This document shows positions 1 to 5,317 of a DNA stretch of 5,317 bases, piece by piece. The stretch comes from Clostridiales bacterium UBA1381 (GTDB lineage Bacteria > Bacillota > Clostridia > UBA1381): NCBI GenBank assembly GCA_002305435.1, contig DBQZ01000136.1, positions 983 to 6,299 of the forward strand, read 5' to 3'. The notes under the pieces were generated by a model. That model was given only the letters and a program-made list of their open reading frames with translations. It was not told the origin of the DNA and ran no database searches. Position 1 is the stretch's first letter. Every line of letters starts with the position of its first letter. The position numbers were made by a program, and so were the translations under genes.

Positions 1-161
1 TCTGTAGTTCTTACTATTCCGTCATTTGTGTAAGCCCGCATATACAGGCCGTGCTTGAGGTTCTGACCCATGTAGCGGTGCGCAAGCGCCGAAAGGGCAG
101 CCTTGGGGTCCGCTCCCTCGTACGACCACAGCGATTTTGTGTCGTCAAAATAATAGCCCAA
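1..161 (-). CDS. Unrecognised protein, N-terminal 53 codons (runs off left edge)
   Basis: On the minus strand an open frame begins at TTG (159-161) and stays open to the window edge. The encoded start reads (M)GYYFDDTKSLWSYEGADP, followed by an alanine-rich, helix-like stretch and then a segment rich in Tyr, Arg and His. There is no signal peptide or membrane segment in the visible part. The TTG start is supported by AAAGGAGAG at 168-176, six bases upstream, and by a perfect consensus promoter further upstream. The only nearby ATG (178-180) is in another frame and meets a stop after 11 codons. Codon choice (many GCG, CTT, CGC, GAC) resembles addB. I do not recognise the family. The soluble, charged start suggests a cytoplasmic protein, but that is inference. 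It is divergent from addB, so it is not co-transcribed with it. Confidence 0.75.
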   Translation of the reverse strand, partial: MGYYFDDTKSLWSYEGADPKAALSALAHRYMGQNLKHGLYMRAYTNDGIVRTT

Positions 162-167
162 TTTTAT

Positions 168-176
168 CTCTCCTTT
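168..176 (-). promoter_or_regulatory. Ribosome binding site that fixes a TTG start
   Basis: On the minus strand AAAGGAGAG closely matches the anti-Shine-Dalgarno partner and sits 6 bases before the TTG at 159-161. It is what makes the non-ATG start of the left gene credible. Confidence 0.75.
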
Positions 177-186
177 GCATTGATTT

Positions 187-210
187 TACCGCATATCTCA
201 ATACACGGTA
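187..210 (-). promoter_or_regulatory. 5'-end stem-loop or operator-like palindrome in leader of left gene
   Basis: Read on the minus strand, arms TACCGTGTAT and ATATGCGGTA flank the loop TGAG. The RNA would form a 10-bp stem with eight Watson-Crick pairs and two adjacent G-U wobbles. On the other strand those two positions become C-A mismatches, so the full stem exists only in the minus-strand transcript. It begins about 3-4 bases after the predicted transcription start (about 213-214) and ends well before the RBS. It could be a 5' mRNA-stabilising hairpin. Alternatively the TACCG...CGGTA half-sites could be a repressor operator just downstream of the promoter. The structure is seen; the function is inferred. 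Confidence 0.5.
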
Positions 211-220
211 TACTACATTT

Positions 221-249
221 ATTATATAATATTTTTCGCCCAATGTCAA
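221..249 (-). promoter_or_regulatory. Perfect-consensus sigma-A promoter for left gene
   Basis: On the minus strand the -35 box is TTGACA (complement of 244-249), followed by a 17-base spacer and the -10 box TATAAT (complement of 221-226). All 12 positions and the spacer length match the consensus. The sequence upstream (250-275) is AT-rich, which could act as an UP element. The start is expected near 213-214, giving a leader of about 52 bases. The -10 region lies in the palindrome TATTATATAATA (220-231), so a TATAAT also reads on the plus strand, but no good -35 box is placed for it there. Confidence 0.85.
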
Positions 250-333
250 CGTTTCTATTATTCAATTTTCCGATAAAATAAGTAATAGCTTACGGCTTTT
301 TGGTTAAATCGCAGAGAACGCTGCTTTTTCCAA

Positions 334-362
334 TTGACTCATCCGCTCCCATATGATATAAT
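334..362 (+). promoter_or_regulatory. Near-consensus extended -10 promoter for addB
   Basis: TTGACT (334-339), a 17-base spacer and TATAAT (357-362), with TG at 354-355 giving an extended -10. This is 11 of 12 consensus positions. Transcription would start near 369, leaving a short leader of about 25 bases that is mostly the RBS. The TTG of the -35 box is also the first possible start codon of the long open frame, which explains why automatic start calling could wrongly extend the protein by 20 residues. No operator palindrome is evident around it. Confidence 0.82.
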
Positions 363-380
363 AACAGAAACTGTTTATAA

Positions 381-387
381 AAGGAGG
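381..387 (+). promoter_or_regulatory. Ribosome binding site choosing the addB start
   Basis: AAGGAGG is a full-strength Shine-Dalgarno. Two in-frame ATGs follow: 388-390 directly abuts the RBS and is too close, while 394-396 is 6 bases away. The latter is therefore preferred. Confidence 0.85.
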
Positions 388-393
388 ATGAAG

Positions 394-3300
394 ATGGGTC
401 TTGATATTATCCTCGGCGCCCCAAACAGCGGCAAGACCGGTTTTATGCTCGCACAAATCGAGCGCTCAAGAGATTGCCGCCATATTATCCTGTCCCCCGA
501 CCAGTATTCCTACCGTCAGGAGAGCCGACTTTGCAGCCGTCTCGGCGGAAGCGGGCTGAACGGGGCGGAAGCGCTTACGATGAGCGCACTTGCACGCCGC
601 TTTCTCACCACGACAAAAACCGCCCTCACGCCAGCCGGCAGGCGGATGCTCCTCTACCGCGCCGCCCGCAAATCCCTCGCCGGCACAATCTACGAAAACG
701 CCTGCGAAAAGCCGGGGTTTTTGGACAAGGCAGCAGCCCTTATAACGGAGCTTGGCCGCTACGGCGTGAGTGCCGAAAATCTTGCAGCCGACTACTCCGA
801 CAAAAGCTTAAACGAAAAAACCGCCGCCATATCAGCCCTTTACAGCTGCTATACGGAGCTTGCAGCCGATTTTTACGACAGCGAGCTTGACCTTGAGAGG
901 GTCGCAGAATATATCGAAAACTCCGGCGACGAGTTTCGGGGAGTACATATATGGATAGACGAGTTTTCGGATTTCCTGCCCTGCCATTACCGCATAATCC
1001 GTGCATTTTTGGACAAAGCCGACACAGTCCACCTCTGTCTCTGCCTTGTGGCTGAGGACAGCGCATACGACCTGCCAGCAAGGACATTTGAGCGGTTTTT
1101 GGAGATGGGGAGGGGATATGAGGTAAACGTCCGCCGCCTTGAGCTTGACGACAAAAGGCCGCTTGAGCTTGCGCATTTGCAGAAGGAGTATTCCTCGGGG
1201 GCGGTGTTTGAGGGGCAGTCAAGCGCAATTGAGGTGTTCCGCTCCCGTGACGTTTACAGCGAGGTTCGCCACGCTGCCGTCTCTATCGCCGATATGGTGA
1301 GGGAGGAGGGGCTTTCTTACGGCGATATTTCCGTTATTATCCCCGATGACGATATATACAAAAGCGTTGTCGGGGCGGTGTTTTCTTCTTATAACATACC
1401 GTATTTCTCAGATGAGAAAATCCCCGTATCCCAGCATCCGGCGGCACGGCTTGTGCTTTCGTTCTTCGACATCATATCCGCAAACTGGCGGTATGACGAT
1501 GTTTTCGCATATCTGCGCACCGGCTTTATCTTTAGAAAAGACGGCGACAATATCATCCCCATCTCCCAGAGCGAGTGCGACGTTTTGGAAAACTACGTGT
1601 TAAAATACGGAATCCGGGGACGGCGACAGTGGCTCTCGGAGGAGGGGTGGGAACGTGGCGGCGAGCCTGCTCCGTGCGACCCCCTGCGCCGTGAAATTGT
1701 CCGCCCGATTGCCGCTTTCCTCTCAAAGCCAAAGGGGACGGTGGAAAAGACTGCACGGGCGTTTTTCGAGTTTTTGGAGGATATTTGCCTGCGTGACGGG
1801 CTTTTGGCAGAAAGCCTCCGCCTTGAGGAGGAGGGGCGGCTTAATGAAAGCTCCCGTCTGCGGCGGATATGGAACATCCTCATAGCCGCCCTCGACCAGC
1901 TCGTCCTCACCTGCGGGGAGGAAAAATGCACAATGGACGAATTTGCCGCCTATCTCTCAGCCGGCCTGTCGCAGTGCGAAATCGGGATAATCCCGCCGGG
2001 GCTTGACCGTGTGTTGGTCGCTTCGGTATCCCGAAACAGCGCAGGAGGCTGCGGGGCGTTGATAATAATCGGCTCTTCTTTCGGCATGATACCGCCCGCA
2101 CCGGCTGCCGAGGGGCTTATTACAGACCGTGAGCGGGATGTGTTAAAGAGCCACGGCGTCGAACTTGCGCCAAAGAGCACAGACCGTATAACAGAGGGCG
2201 AATACCGCCTGTTCCGCCTGCTCTGCGCCCCGAGGAAGCGTCTTTTGATAAGCTGCCCCGCCGCCGACAACGAGGGCAAAACAGTCGAGCTTGCCCCGTT
2301 CGTAGACAAGCTGCGGCAGATGTTCCCGCAGATGAGAGTCCGTGACAACCTTGCCGGAGAGGAGGGGCTGTTCCTGTCCTCGCCCGAGGCGACGCTCTCC
2401 GCCGCCGTAGTTGCCGGGGAGGATACGCCGCTAAAGCGTGCGGTCTTGTCGTGGTTTTCTAAAAACCCCAAATACTCCGCCCGCCTCAGAGTCGCAGAGG
2501 ACGCACGTCTATTAAAAACCCGCATACCCGCAATTTCCCCCGACGCTGCCAGCCGCCTTTACGGGGAGGAGACGACCCACAGCGCAAGCCGTCTGGAGGA
2601 ATTTTCCAAATGCCCATTCCGCTACTTCCTCTCAAAAGGCTTAAAAGCCTCCGAAAGGGAGGTATACTCGTGGAAACCGGCAGACCTTGGAAACATGATG
2701 CACAATATGCTGCTCTCCTACTGCTCCGCCGTTGAGGGCGACGCCCGTGATGAGGAAAAACTCTTAAAATGGCGGTCTCTCACCGACGAGGAAAACGAAT
2801 CCCTCATAGAACGCATAGTATCGGAGGAGTGCGAGGGCGTATCGGACCGCTCACGGCTCAGGGTGATGATGAGGGCTGAACGTGCGCTGTGCCAAACGTC
2901 AACCGTGATACGGGCAAGCCTTTCTGCCGGGGATTATTTTGCCGCAGGCCACGAGCTGGAATTTACGACAGAAATAGACGGGGTTAGGCTCTACGGCAAA
3001 ATCGACCGCCTCGATATGCGCCGTGACGGCACGGATGTTTACATAAGAATAATAGACTACAAAAGCGGCTCAAAGCCGTACGACCCCGCCGCTGTCTATG
3101 ACGGAGCTGATTTGCAGCTCGTGCTCTACGCCCTTGCCGCCGCCGGCATCCTAAACGCCGAGGTTGGCGGGATATTCTACGAACACGTCGTCCCGCCCCG
3201 GATTTCAGCAGACAGCATAGAGGGGGCGGAGGCGGAGCTTGAAAAATACCGCCGCCTTGAGGGCTGTATTTTCTCGGACGATACCGGCGAGGTTCTGCAT

Positions 3301-3627
3301 ATGGACGCTGACGCCGAAAACAGGGGTTCGAGCAGCTTTTTAAAGGTGAGGTTTAAGCGTGACGGCTCGCTTTATAAAAATTCCTCGGTAGCGCCAAGAC
3401 ACAACTTTGACCTGCTCGCCCGCCACGTCCGCCGCAGCGTATCGGCGATAAGCGAAAAAATCCGCAGCGGTGTTATAGACACCGTCCCGTTTAAATCGAA
3501 AAAGCTCAACAGCTGCGATTTCTGCCCGTACGGCGAGGTCTGCCTTTTCGACCGTGAAAAGGGGCGTGTGCGCCGCTCAGCCGAGGCGGGCGAGGATATA
3601 TGGCAGCTTATGGAGGAAGAGGAGTAA
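394..3627 (+). CDS. addB: AddB: ATP-dependent helicase/nuclease subunit B of AddAB (RexB-like)
   Basis: Subunit of the AddAB (RexAB) helicase-nuclease, the Gram-positive counterpart of RecBCD, which resects double-strand breaks and prepares 3' ends for RecA. In this family AddB supplies one nuclease domain and the Chi-recognition module. The 1077-residue product is a normal length (relatives are roughly 1100-1170). It starts with a Walker A loop, GAPNSGKT (residues 8-15), and has a Walker B-like WIDEF (187-191). A degenerate helicase core and Chi-reading region follow to about 720. The C-terminal RecB-family nuclease shows H770, GKIDRLD (868-874, D871), DYKSG (888-892, D888 and K890) and QLVLY (908-912). 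Four cysteines match the 4Fe-4S staple: C740 in SKCPFRYF, then C1041, C1044 and C1050 in CDFCPYGEVC. All key residues are present, and there is no frameshift. The start at 394 fits the RBS and the MG(x)n-Walker A beginning of homologues. The gene is followed by a terminator rather than addA, so it appears monocistronic. Confidence 0.95.
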   Translation: MGLDIILGAPNSGKTGFMLAQIERSRDCRHIILSPDQYSYRQESRLCSRLGGSGLNGAEALTMSALARRFLTTTKTALTPAGRRMLLYRAARKSLAGTIYENACEKPGFLDKAAALITELGRYGVSAENLAADYSDKSLNEKTAAISALYSCYTELAADFYDSELDLERVAEYIENSGDEFRGVHIWIDEFSDFLPCHYRIIRAFLDKADTVHLCLCLVAEDSAYDLPARTFERFLEMGRGYEVNVRRLELDDKRPLELAHLQKEYSSGAVFEGQSSAIEVFRSRDVYSEVRHAAVSIADMVREEGLSYGDISVIIPDDDIYKSVVGAVFSSYNIPYFSDEKIPVSQHPAARLVLSFFDIISANWRYDDVFAYLRTGFIFRKDGDNIIPISQSECDVLENYVLKYGIRGRRQWLSEEGWERGGEPAPCDPLRREIVRPIAAFLSKPKGTVEKTARAFFEFLEDICLRDGLLAESLRLEEEGRLNESSRLRRIWNILIAALDQLVLTCGEEKCTMDEFAAYLSAGLSQCEIGIIPPGLDRVLVASVSRNSAGGCGALIIIGSSFGMIPPAPAAEGLITDRERDVLKSHGVELAPKSTDRITEGEYRLFRLLCAPRKRLLISCPAADNEGKTVELAPFVDKLRQMFPQMRVRDNLAGEEGLFLSSPEATLSAAVVAGEDTPLKRAVLSWFSKNPKYSARLRVAEDARLLKTRIPAISPDAASRLYGEETTHSASRLEEFSKCPFRYFLSKGLKASEREVYSWKPADLGNMMHNMLLSYCSAVEGDARDEEKLLKWRSLTDEENESLIERIVSEECEGVSDRSRLRVMMRAERALCQTSTVIRASLSAGDYFAAGHELEFTTEIDGVRLYGKIDRLDMRRDGTDVYIRIIDYKSGSKPYDPAAVYDGADLQLVLYALAAAGILNAEVGGIFYEHVVPPRISADSIEGAEAELEKYRRLEGCIFSDDTGEVLHMDADAENRGSSSFLKVRFKRDGSLYKNSSVAPRHNFDLLARHVRRSVSAISEKIRSGVIDTVPFKSKKLNSCDFCPYGEVCLFDREKGRVRRSAEAGEDIWQLMEEEE

Positions 3628-3641
3628 ACTCCAAAATTTAC

Positions 3642-3680
3642 AAAAAATTGCCGCCTGCATTAGTACAAGCGGCATTTTTT
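3642..3680. terminator. Bidirectional intrinsic terminator between addB and the lipoprotein gene
   Basis: Stem TGCCGC (3649-3654) and GCGGCA (3669-3674) with a 14-base loop. It is followed by six T (3675-3680) and preceded by six A (3642-3647), so each strand has a stem followed by a U-run. It starts 14 bases after the addB stop and ends 1 base before the stop codon of the convergent gene, so it ends both transcripts. It also makes read-through from addB into anything downstream unlikely. Confidence 0.9.
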
Positions 3681-3681
3681 G

Positions 3682-4002
3682 CTATTCGGTTGCGTTTTTA
3701 ACAGCGTTTCCGGCATCGTCCATCGCCTCTCCTGCTCCCTCGCCGAGATCCTTAACGGCATTGCCAACGCCGTCGGCGGCATCCTTTACGGCGTTTCCTG
3801 CGCCGTCCGAGAGATCGTCAGCCGCCTCGCCGGCCTCGCCGCCCATGTCGTCCGCCCCGTCCATAGCCCCGGGCGAGGTGTGGGCGGTTTCCGCCGGAGG
3901 ATCGGTTGCGGTGGTGTTTTCGTGCGTTTCATTTGCCGAACATCCGCCGGCAAAAAGGGCGGCAGTTGCCGCAAGGTATGCTAAAATAACCTTTGTTTTC
4001 AT
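3682..4002 (-). CDS. Small acidic lipoprotein with 11-residue GNAVKD repeats
   Basis: A 106-residue product. Residues 1-20 are a lipoprotein signal peptide: a basic start (MKTK), a hydrophobic core, then the lipobox AGGC with C21 as the lipidated residue. After cleavage it should be anchored to the outer face of the cytoplasmic membrane. Residues 22-47 form a polar linker rich in Thr, Glu and Pro. From about 54 to the end it is low complexity, built of 11-residue units such as DGAGNAVKDAA (66-76) and DGVGNAVKDLG (77-87), a shortened EGAGEAM (88-94), and DDAGNAVKNAT (95-105). The spacing suggests an amphipathic helix or LEA-like segment. An AAAGGA RBS lies at 4011-4016, 8 bases before the ATG, and a strong promoter lies at 4038-4066. 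The gene is convergent with addB and divergent from the stalk-domain gene. No catalytic residues are visible and the function is unknown. An open frame on the opposite strand through the same bases lacks such signals. Confidence 0.9.
   Translation of the reverse strand: MKTKVILAYLAATAALFAGGCSANETHENTTATDPPAETAHTSPGAMDGADDMGGEAGEAADDLSDGAGNAVKDAADGVGNAVKDLGEGAGEAMDDAGNAVKNATE
3688..3807 (-). repeat. Diverged 33-bp tandem repeats inside the lipoprotein gene
   Basis: Units at 3775-3807, 3742-3774 and 3688-3720 each encode 11 residues with the pattern (D/E)(G/A/D)xGNAVK(D/N). A shortened 21-bp unit (3721-3741) lies between the last two. The copies differ at many third positions, so the duplication is old and kept at protein level rather than a recent slippage product. 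Confidence 0.75.
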
Positions 4003-4037
4003 ATCAATTTTCCTTTCTTTGTTTCAGGTTTGTTCTT

Positions 4038-4066
4038 ATTATATCCCCGAAAACGGAAAATATCAA
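4038..4066 (-). promoter_or_regulatory. Sigma-A promoter for the lipoprotein gene
   Basis: On the minus strand TTGATA (complement of 4061-4066), a 17-base spacer and TATAAT (complement of 4038-4043), 11 of 12 consensus positions. The start is expected near 4031, giving a leader of about 28 bases with AAAGGA at 4011-4016. A run of ten T (complement of 4065-4074) enters the -35 box from upstream, and its last two bases are the TT of TTGATA. This is an A/T-tract in the usual UP-element position. Confidence 0.8.
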
Positions 4067-4240
4067 AAAAAAAATTTCGATTTTTGCGGAACAAAACCGC
4101 CCGATACGCCGTCTAATACTGTGTATGAAGGTTTTGATTTTATAGAAGGCAGGACTTCCCGGAAAACGTGTTTGACGCTTCGGCGTATTGTTTTTGTTTA
4201 CCAAGCCCTTGCGAAAATTATAGAACCTAAGATCATCATA
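4067..4240. other. Intergenic leader/promoter region left of the stalk-domain gene
   Basis: No gene is supported here, although open frames cross it on both strands. It holds a small hairpin, ACGC-TTCG-GCGT (4175-4186), with the very stable C(UUCG)G tetraloop, followed by a T-rich stretch (4187-4199). It also holds an 8-bp inverted repeat, ATACGCCG (4104-4111) and CGGCGTAT (4181-4188), whose right arm overlaps that hairpin. If the region is transcribed the two pairings would exclude each other. Both elements are short enough to be chance. Confidence 0.3.
4197..4224 (+). promoter_or_regulatory. Weak candidate promoter for the stalk-domain gene
   Basis: TTTACC (4197-4202), a 16-base spacer and TATAGA (4219-4224), each 4 of 6 consensus positions. 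A start near 4231 would place the RBS at 4241 in a leader of about 25 bases. An alternative -35-like TTGACG at 4172-4177 has no matching -10 at 16-18 bases. The match is much poorer than for the other three promoters in the window, so the real start could be elsewhere or may need an activator or another sigma factor. Confidence 0.3.
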
Positions 4241-4246
4241 AAGGAG
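4241..4246 (+). promoter_or_regulatory. Ribosome binding site fixing the stalk-protein start
   Basis: AAGGAG lies 9 bases before the ATG at 4256. The open frame continues about 700 bases further upstream, but only this ATG combines an RBS with an immediate signal peptide, so the upstream part is not coding. Confidence 0.85.
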
Positions 4247-4255
4247 AAGTGTAGA

Positions 4256-5260
4256 ATGAAAAAGAAACTTTTGACTTTGGCTATTGCAGCCGCTATGGTG
4301 CTGTCTTCGGCAGCAGCTTTTGCAGAGGAAACAGCAGCAGTTGACGCTCCCGCAGCTGTACAGGAGCAGGCTATCCCGACCGCTGAATACGTAAACGTTA
4401 CAGTTACCGTATCGGAAATCGTTGACGGCGTTGCTATCGGCAAGACCGCTGAGGGTGGAGATGCTACATTTACATACGACAGCGCCGTTGTTATGGACAA
4501 GAACGGCAAGACCGAAATTGAAGCAGGCGATGTTTGCGTAGTAGCCGTTAAGGCTAATACCCCGATGACACTCCAGTACCCGCCCCTCTACAATGCAGAA
4601 GCGGTAGCAGTTGTTGAGTCGACTTCCTCGGCTGATATAGACGCTTACACAATGGGCGAGGCTGGCAGATACATAAACGCTGCTGGCGACCTTGAGTTAA
4701 ACGTTGGCGATGAGACAAAGATCGTTGACGCAGAAGGAAACGCTGTTTCTGACAGAGACCTCGACGGCAAGGATTTGATGGTATTCTACTCAATCACAAC
4801 AATGAGCATACCGGCACAGACTCCGCCTGAGCTCGTAGTTGTACTCGGCGAAACCGCTGAGGATGACGCTGTAGTTGAAATCCCCGCTGAAGAAGAGGAA
4901 GAGGCTGCTCTTGATTTTACCGGCGTTACAAAGATAACAGCAGGCGACAAAACAGTTGACTATACCCCGATCGTTATAAACGGCAAGACAATGCTTCCGG
5001 TTCGTGATATTGTTGAGGGCGTTGGCCTTGAGGTTATCTGGAATGCTGACCAGTCAATAAACCTCGGTGTTGGCTACAACATCAAAATCGGCGCTGACAG
5101 CTACAACAAGGGCAGAATGATGCCTATTTCCCTCGGCCAGGCTCCGGTTATAATCGAAATGGGCAACGGCGGCGTTACTTACGCTCCGGCTGAGCTGTTC
5201 ACCGAAATAATGGAGCTTAACTGCACAATAGCTGACGGCGTAGCTGTATTCACTGCGTAA
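4256..5260 (+). CDS. Secreted stalk-domain (copper amine oxidase N-terminal-like) protein
   Basis: A 334-residue exported protein. Residues 1-23 are a Sec signal peptide (MKKK, a hydrophobic core, then AFA before EE) with predicted cleavage after A23. An Ala/Glu-rich spacer (24-43) leads to two related beta-rich units, about 45-121 and 129-199. Both contain a D-x-x-G turn and an (E/D)-(I/L)-(E/D)-x-x-D strand, and both end in a Pro-Pro segment with a valine strand (YPPLYNAEAVAVV; QTPPELVVVLGE). An acidic linker (201-220, with AEEEEEAA at 211-218) precedes the stalk domain at about 235-334. That domain shows INGKTMLPVRDIVEGVGLEV (241-260) and, in its second half, VTYAPAELFTEI (307-318). Such domains occur as surface or envelope modules in Clostridia, and despite the family name no oxidase domain or copper ligands are seen. 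There is no lipobox, SLH repeat or sortase signal, so how it is retained is unknown. Codon use (many GCT and GTT, AGA for most arginines) differs from the CGC/CGT-rich addB and suggests high expression. Confidence 0.93.
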   Translation: MKKKLLTLAIAAAMVLSSAAAFAEETAAVDAPAAVQEQAIPTAEYVNVTVTVSEIVDGVAIGKTAEGGDATFTYDSAVVMDKNGKTEIEAGDVCVVAVKANTPMTLQYPPLYNAEAVAVVESTSSADIDAYTMGEAGRYINAAGDLELNVGDETKIVDAEGNAVSDRDLDGKDLMVFYSITTMSIPAQTPPELVVVLGETAEDDAVVEIPAEEEEEAALDFTGVTKITAGDKTVDYTPIVINGKTMLPVRDIVEGVGLEVIWNADQSINLGVGYNIKIGADSYNKGRMMPISLGQAPVIIEMGNGGVTYAPAELFTEIMELNCTIADGVAVFTA

Positions 5261-5317
5261 AAAGCCGATATAGTTAGATTTTTAAGTTACATTCATATAA
5301 AAGGAAACACCGGTTAA

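Noticed and set aside
51..281. Plus-strand open frame of 76 codons at the left edge
   Set aside because: It lies opposite the minus-strand gene and runs through that gene's RBS, hairpin and promoter. It has no RBS of its own, and its tail is translated AT-rich intergenic DNA.
740..2525. Several antisense and other-frame open frames inside addB
   Set aside because: They are Arg/Pro/Ser-rich shadow translations typical of GC-rich coding DNA, without RBS or recognisable domains, while the addB frame is intact throughout.
3679..3984. Plus-strand open frame of 101 codons opposite the lipoprotein gene
   Set aside because: It begins inside the terminator T-run, has no RBS and is the antisense of the 33-bp repeats. 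The minus-strand frame has an RBS, promoter and lipobox.
4086..4100. Small inverted repeat GCGG-AACAAAA-CCGC as a possible terminator or operator
   Set aside because: It has only four base pairs with a seven-base loop and no T-run in either direction, so it is within chance expectation.
4004..4204. Minus-strand 66-codon frame with a TTG start in the intergenic region
   Set aside because: It reads across the lipoprotein promoter and the A/T tract, and its Shine-Dalgarno-like AAGG is too close to the start. The translation looks like non-coding AT-rich DNA.
3554..4255. Long upstream extension of the stalk-protein frame
   Set aside because: It would cover the end of addB, the terminator and the lipoprotein gene in antisense, giving low-complexity Ser/Pro/Ala sequence. 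The signal peptide and RBS place the start at 4256.
4198..4509. Minus-strand 103-codon frame opposite the start of the stalk gene
   Set aside because: It is antisense to the signal peptide and first repeat and has no RBS. The Ser/Ala/Thr-rich content mirrors the GCT/GTT codons of the real gene.
5261..5317. Tail after the stalk gene, including AAAAGGAAA at 5299-5307 as a possible RBS for a following gene
   Set aside because: No hairpin terminator is present and the window ends before any start codon can be confirmed. It may lead to a gene just outside, but this cannot be shown.
1..5317. Search by eye for CRISPR repeats, transposase or integrase motifs, tRNA-like cloverleaves and attachment-site direct repeats
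   Set aside because: Nothing convincing was found. The only repeats are the protein-coding 33-bp units, and all larger frames are accounted for by the four genes.

Overview
The window looks like chromosomal DNA from a Gram-positive anaerobe of the Clostridia, possibly a gut Oscillospiraceae-like organism. The evidence is an AddB-type (not RecB/RecC) recombination nuclease subunit, strong AGGAGG-type ribosome binding sites, a Gram-positive-style exported 'stalk' (copper amine oxidase N-terminal-like) protein, and GC-rich genes separated by AT-rich gaps with very consensus-like sigma-A promoters. The taxon is inferred from style, not from a marker gene.

Layout, left to right. (1) Positions 1-161, minus strand: the first 53 codons of a gene that runs off the left edge. 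It starts at TTG behind a clear RBS, and its product is not recognised. Its promoter (221-249) matches TTGACA-N17-TATAAT exactly, and a 10-bp hairpin or palindrome (187-210) lies at the very start of its transcript. (2) Positions 334-362, plus strand: a near-perfect extended -10 promoter that drives addB (394-3627), the nuclease/Chi-recognition subunit of the AddAB double-strand-break resection enzyme. The longest open frame begins at a TTG inside this promoter's -35 box, so the real start is the ATG at 394. (3) Positions 3642-3680: a bidirectional terminator shared by addB and a convergent small lipoprotein gene (3682-4002, minus strand), whose mature part carries 11-residue GNAVKD-type repeats. 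(4) Positions 4003-4255: a divergent intergenic region with the lipoprotein promoter (4038-4066) and a weaker candidate promoter for the gene to its right. (5) Positions 4256-5260, plus strand: a secreted protein with a signal peptide, two related beta-rich repeats, an acidic linker and a C-terminal stalk domain. The last 57 bases hold no recognisable gene or terminator.

Each gene appears to be its own transcription unit. addB has no addA beside it within the window, which is uncommon because addB and addA are usually adjacent in Firmicutes. The lipoprotein and the stalk protein are both exported, but nothing in the sequence ties their functions together or to addB. I see no mobile element, CRISPR array, tRNA or rRNA. 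The window is mostly ordinary. The points most worth a second look are the solitary addB, the 5'-end hairpin of the unknown left gene, and the repeat lipoprotein.
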